Source of the DNA: Condylostoma magnum
Lineage: Eukaryota; Ciliophora; Heterotrichea; Heterotrichida; Condylostomatidae
Direction: 5' to 3'
Length of the DNA stretch: 22,169 bases
Assembly (NCBI GenBank): GCA_920105805.1
Contig: CAKKTI010000302.1
Coordinates: 1-22,169 of the forward strand
Made by a program: the position numbers and the translations under genes
The notes under the pieces: model-generated
Seen by the model: only the letters and a program-made list of their open reading frames with translations
What the model was told of the DNA's origin: nothing
Database searches by the model: none
Shown here: piece after piece, positions 1 through 10,421 of the stretch
Position numbering within the stretch: the stretch's first letter is position 1
How the letters are laid out: each line of letters starts with the position of its first letter

Positions 1-987
1 TTTAAACTTAAATAAGTGATAGGGAAAGGGGCGTAGGGAATAGTATTTCTAGGAGAGGATACTTAGACAGGCGAATTAGTAGCTATTAAGAGGGGAGTTA
101 AAAGCAGTGATTCCTCGGTGTAAAGAGAAGCAAAAGTTTTATAAAGGGCTTAAAGTAAGCATATTCCTAGATTGGTACGTCATGGATGAAGTGATCGGAA
201 CTACTATATAGTGACAGAATTTAGGGGACATGCCCTATAAGATAAAGTAACGCAAGAAAATCTATGGTCAGCAGAAAATGGGCTAACATTGGGAATATTT
301 TTACTGAAATCCTTGTAAAAACTGCATTTGTAAGGGTTAATTCACAGTGATCTTAAACTTTCTAATATTGTTTATGATGATCAGGCTCGTAATAAATATG
401 CTTTGATTGATTTTGGAATTTCTCAAATGTTTCCTAACTCAAGTATTGAAGCTTTATCAACGTCTCGGTAAAGCTTAGGTAATAAAGCAATGGTTTCATA
501 TTATGCTCTATAAAATTACAAGCCTTCAAGGAGAGATGACATGCTAAGCTTATCTTATTTATTAGCTTATGTCCAATTAGGATTCTTACCTTGGTTTAAT
601 TGCACATAAATTGATCAGATAATTATTAGTAAAATGAGCTTTTGAGCTTAGCCATGCTAGTTACCTGATATTTTTAGATAATTTGGTGCTTATTGCGATA
701 CATTAGGATTTTTTGAAAGCCCTGATTATAAATACTGGATTAATTCATTTAAGAGGGAATTACAATTATTTTAAGCAGAATAAGCAAAGGAGATCTAATT
801 AAATAGTGATGGAAAGATACCAAGCTCCAGAGAAACTTAAGAAATATATAAAAGCATTATAATTCCTACTATAGACCTACAGGACTATGATAGATTTGAA
901 ACAATTCAGTCTCCCAAAATTTTATTCGACGATGAGCAAAAGATAAGAAGATTCTTGGACAAGATTAAAAGAAGGAATCATAACTGA
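1..987 (+). CDS. CK1-like protein kinase, 5' truncated by window edge
   Basis: Frame 1 is open from the first base with TAA/TAG read as Gln and TGA as Trp, giving about 328 residues. The fragment starts at the glycine loop (VIGKGAQGIVFLGED). The VAIK lysine follows, then the catalytic loop IHSDLKLSNIVY, IDFGIS as the DFG motif, and RRDDMLSLSYLL, which is the casein-kinase-1 family signature. The late CK1 helix region is also recognisable (ESPDYKYWINSFKREL). The usual HRD arginine is Ser (HSD), but the catalytic Asp and Lys remain, so activity is plausible. TGA codons fall at HGWSDRN and MSFWAQ. The end is taken at TGA TAA (985-990), about 48 codons after the last sense TAA. Only a short N-terminus seems to be missing. 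It is likely a cytosolic Ser/Thr kinase; the substrate is unknown. Confidence 0.88.
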
Positions 988-1042
988 TAATTTTTATACA
1001 TAAAAGAATCACTTGTGTCTTGTTAATATAAAACCAAACAAA

Positions 1043-1405
1043 ATGGCCACTAATCTCAGCAGTCTAGCAAAAGAATAATAAGATGAATTAGCTTGCACTC
1101 TTGCCTGTCTTATCCTTCATGATGATGGACAATAAATAGAAGCTGATAAAATTTCAAAACTTTTGGAAGCCTCAAACAATAAGGAAGTAGAAAAGTATTG
1201 GCCAACTGTATTTGCTAACAATTTAGGTAGCTAAGACATTGGAGATTTACTATTAAACGTTGGAGGTGGAGGCTAAGGGGCTGGACCAGCAGCTACTACA
1301 AATGCTGAGACTGTTGAGGAGACCAAAGAGGAAGAAAAAGAGGAAGAAGAGGAGGAAATGGAAGAAGGAGCCATGGATCTGTTTGGAGGTGATGATGATT
1401 GGTGA
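1043..1405 (+). CDS. RPLP1: 60S acidic ribosomal stalk protein P1
   Basis: A 120-residue protein of the eukaryotic P1 family, which forms the lateral ribosomal stalk with P0 and P2 and recruits translational GTPases. It shows the family N-terminus (DELACTLACLILHDDG, then ADKISKLLEASN and VEKYWPTVFANNL). A GGGGQGAGPAA hinge follows, then a Glu-rich acidic run. The tail ends GAMDLFGGDDDW, not the usual DDMGFGLFD-type peptide. Internal TAA/TAG codons encode Gln. The stop must be TGA at 1403-1405, directly after a TGG Trp codon. The next in-frame stop-type codon lies well inside the following gene. This is one of the clearest uses of TGA as a terminator here. Confidence 0.9.
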
Positions 1406-1448
1406 TTAGGTAGTAATGTTTCTAGTATAAATGATAGGGGATTAATTA

Positions 1449-1766
1449 ATGTTCGAAGCACTGGTATTCATTCGATCCTATTAGGATGCTTTAGACTGTA
1501 TGAAATAAAGTGTTATAAAACAGTAAGTGCTTTAGCAGTTTTAGGAGGGATATACTGGCATTAAAGGGGATGATTATGAGAGAAGGGAAGATTTAAAATA
1601 AAGTTTTGCATTCTCTAAAAAATTATTAGGAGAGTACTTTAATCAAGAGTTTGAGTATGAAAGTTTAAAGGGTAGGCTGGACTTTTTTAATTAGGAACTA
1701 GAGGATAAGATAAATGCGTTGAAAGAGTAGGGTTATTAGTTATTTAGTATTAAGTAAATAGGGTGA
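1449..1766 (+). CDS. hypothetical small protein, possibly coiled coil
   Basis: Reads from ATG as about 105 residues with TAA/TAG as Gln. I do not recognise the family. The protein is hydrophilic and probably helical (for example DYERREDLKQSFAFSKKLL and FFNQELEDKINALKEQ), with no membrane segment. It sits between P1 and the PLAC8 gene on the same strand. The end is uncertain: TAG 1728-1730, a later TAG/TAA, or TGA 1764-1766 are all in frame; the TGA is used here. A GT...AG stretch of 16 nt at 1523-1538 resembles a heterotrich mini-intron, but removing it breaks the better-looking frame. Confidence 0.5.
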
Positions 1767-1863
1767 CTTTTAGTATTGGGTATAATAAAGCTATATAATT
1801 ATCCAGTAAATATACCAATTATAAACATTGAACATAGGCATTAAGATTTATAGTTGAAAAAAT

Positions 1864-2190
1864 ATGTCGCAATTTGAAGAGACTTTATTTGGATGCTGCA
1901 AAGAGCCTGTAACTTGTATTTCTGTATGTTTATGTAATGGTGCTGCCATATACATACAAGCATACTCAGTAGATCAAGCTAATAAGAGTGGAATTATGGT
2001 TCCTTGGGCTTTGATCTGTGCTGCTGGTTGCTTAGGTGCAGCTGTAAATAGAATGTCTATTAGATAAGCCTACAACATTGAGGGAAGTATAGTCGGAGAT
2101 TGCTGTTTGCATTGCTTCTGCGGCCCTTGTTCTATTTTATAAGAGTTCTATGAAGTCACAAAAAGAGAAGGTATACGCCAATTAGAGTAG
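1864..2190 (+). CDS. PLAC8-family cysteine-rich protein
   Basis: About 108 residues. The N-terminal FGCCKEPVTCISVCLCNGAA and the C-terminal DCCLHCFCGPCSILQEFYEV carry the paired Cys clusters of the PLAC8 (Cys-rich) domain. The hydrophobic middle (MVPWALICAAGCLGAAV) suggests membrane association. Known family members act in cell-size or fruit-weight control and metal (Cd) resistance, generally at membranes; the specific role here is unknown. TAA at the Gln of SILQEF is sense. No in-frame TGA occurs before the next gene has started, so the stop must be TAG or TAA. I take TAG 2188-2190, the first of a cluster (TAG, TAA, then TAA TAA TAA up to 2211). Confidence 0.8.
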
Positions 2191-2300
2191 TTATAATTAA
2201 TCTAATAATAACACTATTTCCTTATACAGATTCCCAGCTCTAAACTTAATCAATACCAATTCCAGGCCTTTAAGCTTCTACTTAAAAATTTCTTATAAAA

Positions 2301-3002
2301 ATGTCATCCTCCCGATTTTCTCTTACAACCTTCTCTCAAAATGGACGCCTTCCTTAAATAGAATATGCTTTAGAAGCCGTAAAGCGTGGAGACTCATGCC
2401 TTGGAATCAAAGCTAAAAATGGAGTAGTTCTTGCAACTGAGAAGAAACTAAGCTCCTTTTTAGTAGATGAGGAAAGCGTTTAAAAGGCTGGAACTATTGC
2501 TGATCATATCGGTGCTAGTTATGCCGGTATTTCCGCAGATTTCAGAGTTTTACTACGTAAATCCCGCAAAATATCAAATCAATACAAAAGCTTATACGAT
2601 GATGATCAGCCTGTATCAGATCTTTGCTTTGAACTTTCTAATCTTATATAAGAGTTTACGCAAAGAGGAGGAGTTAGGCCCTTCGGAGTTTCTGTTTTAC
2701 TTGTTGGATATGATTACTAAGGCCCACATTTGTTTTAATTAGATCCCTCTGGGGCTTATTTTGCCTGGAAAGCCACTGCTATTGGAAAGAAGATGGATGA
2801 TGCTAAGACTTTTCTAGAAAGGAGATATTAAGAGGACTAGGAGTTAGAAGATGCGATTCATACTGCTTTGCTGACCTTAAAGGAAGGATTTGAGGGGGAG
2901 ATGAATGAGAATAATATTGAGCTAGCTGTAGTAGATGAGACTAGAAGGTTTAGAGTATTGACACCTTCAGAGATTAGAGATTATTTGACTGAAGTTTCTT
3001 AG
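2301..3002 (+). CDS. PSMA2: 20S proteasome subunit alpha type-2
   Basis: A 233-residue alpha-ring subunit of the 20S proteasome, non-catalytic. It aligns throughout with eukaryotic alpha-2: [73 protein letters not shown], then [18 protein letters not shown]. The end [13 protein letters not shown] matches the end of the animal protein (about 234 residues), so TAG 3000-3002 is a true stop. Identical codons inside the gene encode Gln, for example at LPQIEY. The next in-frame TGA (3057-3059) lies inside the convergent gene on the other strand. Its start sits about 90 bp after the end of the PLAC8 gene. Confidence 0.95.
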
Positions 3003-3048
3003 TTTAGATAAATTTTACGATAAAAGATTCAGCTTTATGGTTTTATTA

Positions 3049-3648
3049 CTAAACTTTGAAGGAGAAACCAGTAATGCGCTTTAGTCTTTCATCAGCGGTA
3101 GTTCTTCGTTATTTCTCTTAGTTGATTCTTTACTGTAAATCAGATATATAAGCTGTTCTTATGTCTCTTGATAAGTCTGGACTATATTTAGCTGATTGAA
3201 CTCTTGTTTAATACGTTTTATCTGGAGTTCTTTATTGTTAGCTACCTAGTTTTGAGGATATTTAACTTCTTTGATTAGATGAGTTGCTTTATGGTCTAGA
3301 ATTATTCTAGTTGGTATTCTTTCTTGAAGATTAACTAATATGTCTTGTGCCTCCGAAGCTGTAAGACATATCAACATTACTGTTTTTATAAGTATTTGGA
3401 TCATATTTTCTTTATAGTATTGGATTTTGTTATACATAATCAGATTGCATTGTTGTTCTTAAATAATCGTCTTAAATTTAGCTTGCATTCCGGCTTGCAA
3501 CGGAACTGGCGGAAGATGGACGAGTATGGCTTGATATTGGACGTCCTTGATAATAGCCTCTTGTTCTTTTGTATAATTCTGTTCTATTATTCTCTAATTG
3601 TACTCGTTATTTTCAGGCATCATGCTCTTCTTATAGTGTTCTAGACAT
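3049..3648 (-). CDS. hypothetical Ser/Gln/Arg-rich protein
   Basis: A 199-residue hydrophilic protein with no recognised domain. It begins MSRTLQEEHDAWKQRVQLEN (the Trp is TGA). A long low-complexity Ser/Asn/Gln/Arg middle follows and looks disordered. A short helical C-terminus (YISDLQQRINQEKQRRTTAD) resembles coiled coils of cytoskeletal proteins. The end is a triple stop TAG TAA TAA (3051 down to 3043). It converges on PSMA2 with about 46 bp between the stop codons. It could be a basal-body or axoneme-associated protein, but that is only an impression from composition. Confidence 0.7.
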
Positions 3649-3733
3649 TTTAACAGTTATAAAAGTTTAACAAGGAATACTCTCCTAATTAAATATAAAA
3701 TCATTAGGATTGTTGTATAAAAATTAAACGTTA

Positions 3734-5110
3734 CTAATTAAGTAAGGTATCCAGCTCTTTTTGGTTTGTTTCAATATCCAATGTATAAGATATTATGAGT
3801 CCTAATGTACAGAAAATAGAGTATATGCCGAAAGGACCACCTTTAATCACCTATCCACTTGTTATAAGAATGAAGGGTACAAATGCCGTAAAAATCCTTC
3901 CTGATATAAAAGTATAAGAACTTGCAGCAGATCTTATTCTAGTACTATAAACTTCAAGAATATACGATATAATTACGCAATAAGCTGCATTTCCAATCAC
4001 AGTTAATAGTATAATAGCAATAGATAGCAGATAAAAGTTCTGCAGAAAGCAGCATGAAATAGATAATATAATTCCACAAAAATAGCATGTAATAATTAGT
4101 TTTCTTCTTCCAATTCTTTCATTATCAACTAAAAGCCCTACTAATAATTACCCTATACAAGTGCTTATATACACAAAAAGTGAAAGTAATAGCACTTAAT
4201 TATTATTTTCTAATTTCAATACGTTAACTGTAATAAATGGAATGCAATAAGCTGCTCCCATTGAAACTGTCTTAAGAATAAATAGTAAAGTTGACTTTTA
4301 CCATTAAGCTCGTGAAAATAATATCTTGATAGATTATAATCCTTTTATTTCTTACTCCGCCTAAACTGACTTGATTTAGGTTTCTTCTTATTAAGTAATA
4401 TTAGGTTCATTGTTAAATTAGCATATATAGTTCAACAGGTCAATGGCCTCGGAAAATTACCCTTTCTTCAATGAGTATCTAAAAGACTCTCTGAGAATTG
4501 CAAGTGTAAAAATAAAGGATAGAATTGAAATTATTGAGGAAATTAGTACAATCGATCTCCAATCTGAGCTTTTATCTAAATCATATGCAAAGTAGAAAAC
4601 CAATAGAAGAAGAATTAAATTACCGATTCCAGGAGCTAAATGCACAAACTAATTATGAAATCCTCTATTTTCCATAGGACAAATATCGATTAAATATGCA
4701 AAGGAGGGGTTTAGATAGATTCCGATTCCAACTCCGATGAATAATCTGCAAAAAGCGAAACTTCAAAATTCTGGCATGAATCCTTAGGAAACTGCAAAGA
4801 TCATCTAAATGCCTAGTCCTATTTGAATAGTTTTTAAATATCCAATACTATCAGTAATACTAATAGAGATTAAAGCTCCAATACAACATCCAATGAAAAC
4901 TGAGCCTGATACCATTCCTACTTAAATGTTGTCTAAATTTCATAAGTCTTTAATTATTGGCGTTAAGAGAGAAAACAAGCCCATTTCTATACCATCAGAC
5001 ATTAAAATTATCATAAAAGTTAATAGACAATAATTTTAGTATTTTCCCCAGCCTATTCTTGTTACAATTTTCTCAAAGGAAACCACATTTTCCATGCAGT
5101 TTTTCGACAT
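3734..5110 (-). CDS. MFS transporter (SLC22/sugar-porter-like)
   Basis: A 458-residue, roughly 12-span major facilitator. It starts MSKNCMENVVSFEKIVTRIG and continues into the first span (LLTFMIILMSDGIEMGLFSL). The loop FIGVGIGIYLNPSFAYLIDI, followed by CPMENRG, matches the family pattern of a Gly-rich helix 4 and a P..xRG end of helix 5. The mid-protein loop is Gln-rich. The helix 8-9 loop LLVDNERIGRRKLI matches the D..GRR family motif. TGA encodes Trp at DLWNLD and EFWSF. The stop is TAG TAA (3736 down to 3731), 38 codons after the last sense TAG. The substrate cannot be read from sequence; organic ion or sugar is likely. It is divergent from the P450 gene, with a 180 bp shared upstream region. 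Confidence 0.88.
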
Positions 5111-5290
5111 TTTTATATATAGTCTTTGAATTGCTCACGTAAATCAGGTGTAAAGTTTATTCTATTGTTAAGATATACAAATAATTGGTTTTAAATTGCT
5201 ATTAAAAATACACAGTCTCTGCTTGGTTAAACTTTTATTACTGTACAGCAAGAGACAATTCAAATTCATTATAACTCATTAACTATAAAT
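5111..5290. promoter_or_regulatory. shared upstream region between divergent MFS and P450 genes
   Basis: An AT-rich 180 bp spacer between two divergent start codons, so it must hold both promoters. I see only A/T-rich tracts and no motif I can name. No supported ORF lies inside. Confidence 0.5.
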
Positions 5291-6610
5291 ATGTTAGGAA
5301 GACGCCTTATCAGAAAATTTGCTCAAATACCTACATTGCCTGTAACCGATCCAACTCTAGGAAATTTAGTAGAAGTAGGACAATCTGGCTCTCTTCATTA
5401 ATTCATGGTAAAATATCATAAAGAATTAGGGCCAATTTTCCAGTTTAAATTTGGTTAAATAGACTCAGTCTCAATTTGTGACACCTAAATGTGGAAAAAT
5501 ATTGGCAATTTAGTAGATAGGCCTATCTCTATTTTTGAAAACTTTAAGCCTCTTATAGGAGAGTACAGCATTTAATATGCGAATACTCCCGAGATACAAA
5601 GACGTAAAAAAGCTTATGTAACCCCAGCCTTTTCTATGAGAGCTATAAGAAACCTCTATTTCTCAGCTATACAAGAAAATCTCTAAAACTGGTGCTTACC
5701 TTTTCTAAATGAAAATACTAATGACTATATATCCTTATAAAATGTAAACGAATAGCTTATAATAAGAATATTAGTCAAAGGAGCGTTTGGGCAATCTTGA
5801 AACGAGTCTGTTTTAGAAGTTAAAGAATCTTATTAACAGGTGTTTTAATTCGTAGAAGGAAAATTAAAAGGGAAAAATCCAGATGAAGATCTGTTCAAAG
5901 AAGGATTAGCTAAATTCAATTTAGCAGTGAATCACCTTATATCAAACTACTAAAGTGAGGATGGATAGCATTTCATTAAATACTTGCTCAGAGAACAAAA
6001 TGAACAGCTAATTCTAAATGAAGTACTATCATTTTTCATAGGGGGATATCATACTAGTTCCAATTGACTTACTTGGTGCTTATACTTTCTAGCAAAACAC
6101 CCTGAAGAGTAATAAAAAGTATTTGAAAGTTTATAATCGATACCAGATTACGAAATTTTCCCATTTGATTAAGTAAATAAAGTACAAGCATTAAACAATG
6201 CGTTAAATGAGAGTCTCAGATTATCTGTTTTAGCCCCATATGCAGCAAGAGTAGACTACTTGAATGATATTTAACTAAATGCCGGGTATTTGATACCAAA
6301 AGGCACTCCTATTTTACTTCCCTTAGGAGCTATGAGTATCCATCCGGATCTATGGGAAAATCCGGATTAGTTTATACCCGATAGATTTAATAAAAATAAA
6401 GGAATTAAATTTTCTCCCTTTGGATTTGCCGGAGGAAGAATTTGTCCTGGATAAAATTTATCAATTTATGAAACTTAGGTAACTGTAGCAACATTGCTAA
6501 AGAGGTATGAAGTTGAGCTAGATCCAAATTAGCCAGAAATCGGATTTGATTATGGACTAACTACAGCTCCATCAGTAGAAATCAAAGTTAAGTTTAAGCC
6601 AAGAAATTAG
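5291..6610 (+). CDS. cytochrome P450, CYP20A1-like
   Basis: A 439-residue haem monooxygenase. The I-helix reads FFIGGYHTSSNW (Gly-Gly at about 251-252, Thr 255). ExxR lies at 307-310 (NESLRLS). The haem loop is PFGFAGGRICPGQNLS with Cys 385; its Gln is TAA. The N-terminal part GNLVEVGQSGSLHQFMVKYH, then GPIFQFKFG, resembles the start of animal CYP20A1. There is no hydrophobic anchor. The start MLGRRLIRKFAQ is Arg/Lys-rich and free of acids, like a mitochondrial presequence. TGA encodes Trp at about residues 170 and 259. The end is taken at TAG 6608-6610, with further in-frame TAA/TAG shortly after. The substrate is unknown; CYP20A1 is itself an orphan enzyme. Confidence 0.9.
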
Positions 6611-6818
6611 TTTAGTATTTAAGTTTTTTAGACATTTGAGAGATTATTGTATAAATTTTACCCATTCTTGTAGTTTTTATATGTAAAATTTACCATATGG
6701 TAATAACTTAGAAAGTTTTAATAGCAAAAGCTATTTCTGCTATCATAATAGAGTTATCATAATTTATATATAAAGAGTTCTAACATAAATTAGAAGTTTT
6801 ATAACTACAGGGACTGTA
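6611..6818. other. intergenic spacer
   Basis: Very AT-rich 208 bp between the P450 end and the receptor start. It contains several TAA/TAG codons in the P450 frame and a small palindromic patch (TTTACCATATGGTAA, about 6689-6703). It presumably holds the P450 3' UTR and the receptor promoter. I see no gene. Confidence 0.5.
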
Positions 6819-9800
6819 ATGAATAAAATGGTATCTAAAGTAATTTTACTACCTCTGATTTGAATTGCCTGTTAGGCATAGCTCCAAATTAAAATACTTG
6901 CAATCAGTCCCGTTCGAATTTCATAAGAAAACTAAAATATTGTGGAAAATGAAAAGAATTCTATCATGCAACATGAGAACTTCATTGTTGTTGAGGAAGA
7001 CTCTGAATAAATTTCTTAACAACTTTAGTAACATAATCCAGATCTGATTCTTAATTTATCACCTAATCTTTAGATTTACAACTAAATAGTATAGGCTTAA
7101 AAACTATAGCTTACAACCCAAATAAACTAGCTTAGAAGTTTATAAAGCCATATAGGAATTCAGTATTAAGCAGTATGCTTAGAATCCTAAAAAGTACTAA
7201 ACATACTAAACTGAAAACAATACATATAGATATCTGCTCCTAGTTATGACTAGTACTTGTAATGCTATACAAATATGAATAAAATTTACTTATCAGAAGG
7301 CTAAACATAAGAAATAATAAACTAAAGTGTTTTAAGACTAATAAAACCCTAGGCTAACTATCTTATCTTGACAGCTTTATCTCCAAAACTCTAAAATATG
7401 TTTGAAACTGCATTTGTTGCTGCTAGACTATAATCAGAATCAAGTGGAATTGTATGCTTAGGCTATGGGTGTATAGAAAGCTCAATTATAGGTACAATCA
7501 AGGTATATGAAGACACCTTTAAAAAGACAAGCATTTATCAATCTAAACTTGAAGTCTATTCAAATTGGCTACTTGCAAAAATAAAGGATTTATCTAAAAA
7601 CAGACTATAATAGAATTTTTATCTATTTAGGGTTGAGATTATTTTAGAAAGTATTATAAACCGGGAAAAATGTACTGAAATATCTTTACAGGATATATAA
7701 AACAAAAATGTTACATTTATTGATGGAACAAATAATTATCCTGCTATAGCAATTCCCAAAATTGGTTTATCTTTATAATTACAATCATTGCTAATACATG
7801 AGAATGAACTCCTATCAAACTGACTTTCGTTCTAAGGAGCATTGCTAGCTCTTCAGCATATTTCAAACGATAAATAAATACTTGAGAATTTTAGTATTGA
7901 AAACGACTACTTCTGGTGTATGGATAATACTGAAAATGTAAATCGATAGTGCTATGAAGAAGTTTAAGATAAGATTGAAACAGGAGTTATTTTAGATATA
8001 AGATGGAATAAAAACATATAGCTGTAGCAAATTTAAGAGGAGTTGAACTCTCCAAAACCAATGATATACTCTTTAACTTTACAAGAAAAACTATCTGATC
8101 CTGTTCTTTATCCCAATTGATCAGGTATGGTGCATCCTATGCAGAATACTTTATAGTTTACAGTAGGATTCCTTAAGATTTTAAAGTGAAATACTATTTA
8201 GTTAATATACTAATACGAATATTATTACTTATACTAGCCAATTTTAGAGTACTAATTAGAAATCTAAGGATTAACAGTGCATTATCCATTTGGTAAGGAA
8301 AACATAGAAAATATTGATGAAAAATGGTATGATAATAATACATCTAAAGTAGAAAGTTTTAAAAATTCCCCATATAGAATAGTAATGATTATTTCTAAGG
8401 ATTCGAAATTAAACTAATTCTTTTTAACACTTTACAAGGCTGGAATTAGGCCAGGATAATTCATATACATTTTAATTCTTGCAGTAACATAGCAAGACTT
8501 ACCTGAAAATTTGGAGGAACGAGAAATAGTGTTAAACTTTTTAGAATGGTCATTTAGTGTGCAGCCATCTAGCTTATTTATAACATAGAAAGGATAATCA
8601 ATTGCATATGAATTACAAACAAATCTGCAGGATCTTCCTCTTCATCCCTACCAATGCTTATACTATGACTCAGCTATGTTTTATGGAATTAATATAGACT
8701 ATCTACTTAATAGAGGAATAGATTATTAAAATACATTAAAATTTTCAAAGGCTTTGAGACTTATGAGCTTTTAGGGGTGTGCTGGGTTAGTTAGATTAGA
8801 AAACGACACTAATTATAGAGTTATTACAAATGTTTCAGTCTATACAGCCCGAAAGGAAAATTAAAGCTTTGATATTACATTAGCTTGAATCTATGATCCA
8901 TTTTCTAGTATAATTTTGAAAAAGGATGATAATTTTGCATGGCCGGATGGTAGTACTGATATTCCTAAACCTGTTTTGAATATAGTTACTATTTGCTCGT
9001 AATTATCTACAGAAATTTAGCCATCAGATCAAGGAAAAGAAATGCAAAAATGAATAGGAATAGCAATTTTAATATTCAGTTTTACTTTGAGTGTGATTCT
9101 AATATGCAAAATTTAAACTCCACAAAAACCTTATTTATCATGCAGGGTGATATTTTATACCTTTTAAGAAATGATTGAAATGGCTTTGAACATAAAAAAC
9201 GCTCTATTATTATGTGCTTTAGGAACCTCATTAGATATTTTATCAAAGAATATAGAGGTTGCCTTTTAAATAATTATGTTTGATTTTTAATAATATATAG
9301 AGTACAGAAATGGAGGACTTATATGAATAGTTGAAATCTTATTAGGTGTAATGATGTTGCAAGTTTTTGTAACTATTATATATGGATTATGCTAATCTGA
9401 TAATGTAATAATTAATGTTATATAAAGAACGGGAGAATGAATAGTTCCTATATTGGGAATCATGATAAATAATTCTGTTTTATATGGAATATTTATTTTA
9501 TTCGATTGTTAAAATGCAACAGGAGATAATTTAAATAGTAGTTTTAATGAGAGAGATTGCTTTTTAGATTGTTGAAAAGGTGAACATTTAGTAGTATCTA
9601 TTATATTTTTTGCAATATTTCCTATTTACACCTTCTCATCTTTAATTGGATATAGATTATGGTAAATTAAATCAGGATATTAATTGAAAATAGAAGGATC
9701 ATTTCGATATCTTATAATAGAAAACTTTATACTAACTTTTACAATTCTGTTAAAAATTGCTATCAAAGAATTTGAAAGTTATATAAAATATCCAATAATG

Positions 9801-10220
9801 ATTTGTTTTTGCTTTCTATTTATAATTAAACCCAAGTATAATTATAAATTGCTTAATTTCATGATATTATTTATGTATACTTGAATTATTGTGCAAGAAA
9901 TAATAGTTTAGATTTTCTTATATTCAGGAATTGGCTTGATTTACATATGAATAGTAATAGGACTTTCATCATTTATCATTCTAGGATTATTCTTATGTTT
10001 TGTAAAAAGATTCAAACTTAAGTCTATTATAATTCAAGATAAAAGAAGTATCATCAGTAAATTGTTTAGATTTCAATTATTAGGAACTCCATTTCCCATT
10101 GAAGATAGTCAGATGTTAGTATCAGAGGGAAGATTAGCAATGATAGATCCTTATGCTCCTTCTCTTTTTACAGCTAATTTGACACAACTAAGAAGCAGGA
10201 ATTATATTATAAGGACTTAG
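6819..10220 (+). CDS. large receptor: type I periplasmic-binding-like ectodomain plus multispan membrane region
   Basis: About 1133 residues. A signal peptide (MNKMVSKVILLPLIWIACQA) leads into a long ectodomain (about 20-740). Its second half has the hallmarks of the ANF/class-C receptor ligand-binding fold: YYDSAMFYGINIDYLLNRG, MSFQGCAGLVRLENDTNYRV, and FAWPDGSTDIPKP near 700-710. From about residue 744 come roughly eight or nine hydrophobic segments (for example WIGIAILIFSFTLSVILI and LIWIVEILLGVMMLQVFV), then a cytoplasmic tail. The layout is that of class C (GABA-B-like) receptors, though the span count looks higher. Many TGA codons encode Trp, at least five within the membrane part. The end is taken at TAG TAA (10218-10223), after about 270 nt free of stop-type codons; TAA 10344 or 10380 are alternatives. 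M1 or M4 could be the start. Confidence 0.8.
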
Positions 10221-10421
10221 TAATTTGTTATTTTATATTAAATAGTATTGTTTTAACCTTCTTTATACTTAAAAAGTGTAAGCATTTAAGCAAAGGATAA
10301 AAATTATAGAAGAATAATACATAGGATATTCAAAAGAAGCAGCTAATTAATAACTCAACAACAAATAGTCTACAATTTTTAATAGACTATACCTATACAA
10401 AACTATATTAACAGTATCTTA
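10221..10421. other. convergent 3' spacer, or receptor C-terminal extension
   Basis: About 200 bp between the preferred receptor stop and the end of the opposite-strand LRR gene. The receptor frame stays readable here if several closely spaced TAA/TAG codons are Gln. Their density rises sharply compared with the preceding 270 nt, which favours 3' UTR/spacer. No other gene is seen. Confidence 0.45.

Noticed and set aside
2467-2742. Standard-code ORF of 91 codons on the plus strand
   Set aside because: Out-of-frame shadow inside the proteasome alpha-2 gene, which is far better supported by homology.
6685-6770. Small palindromes in the spacer upstream of the receptor as regulatory hairpins
   Set aside because: Short A/T palindromes are expected by chance in such AT-rich sequence, and nothing links them to a function.
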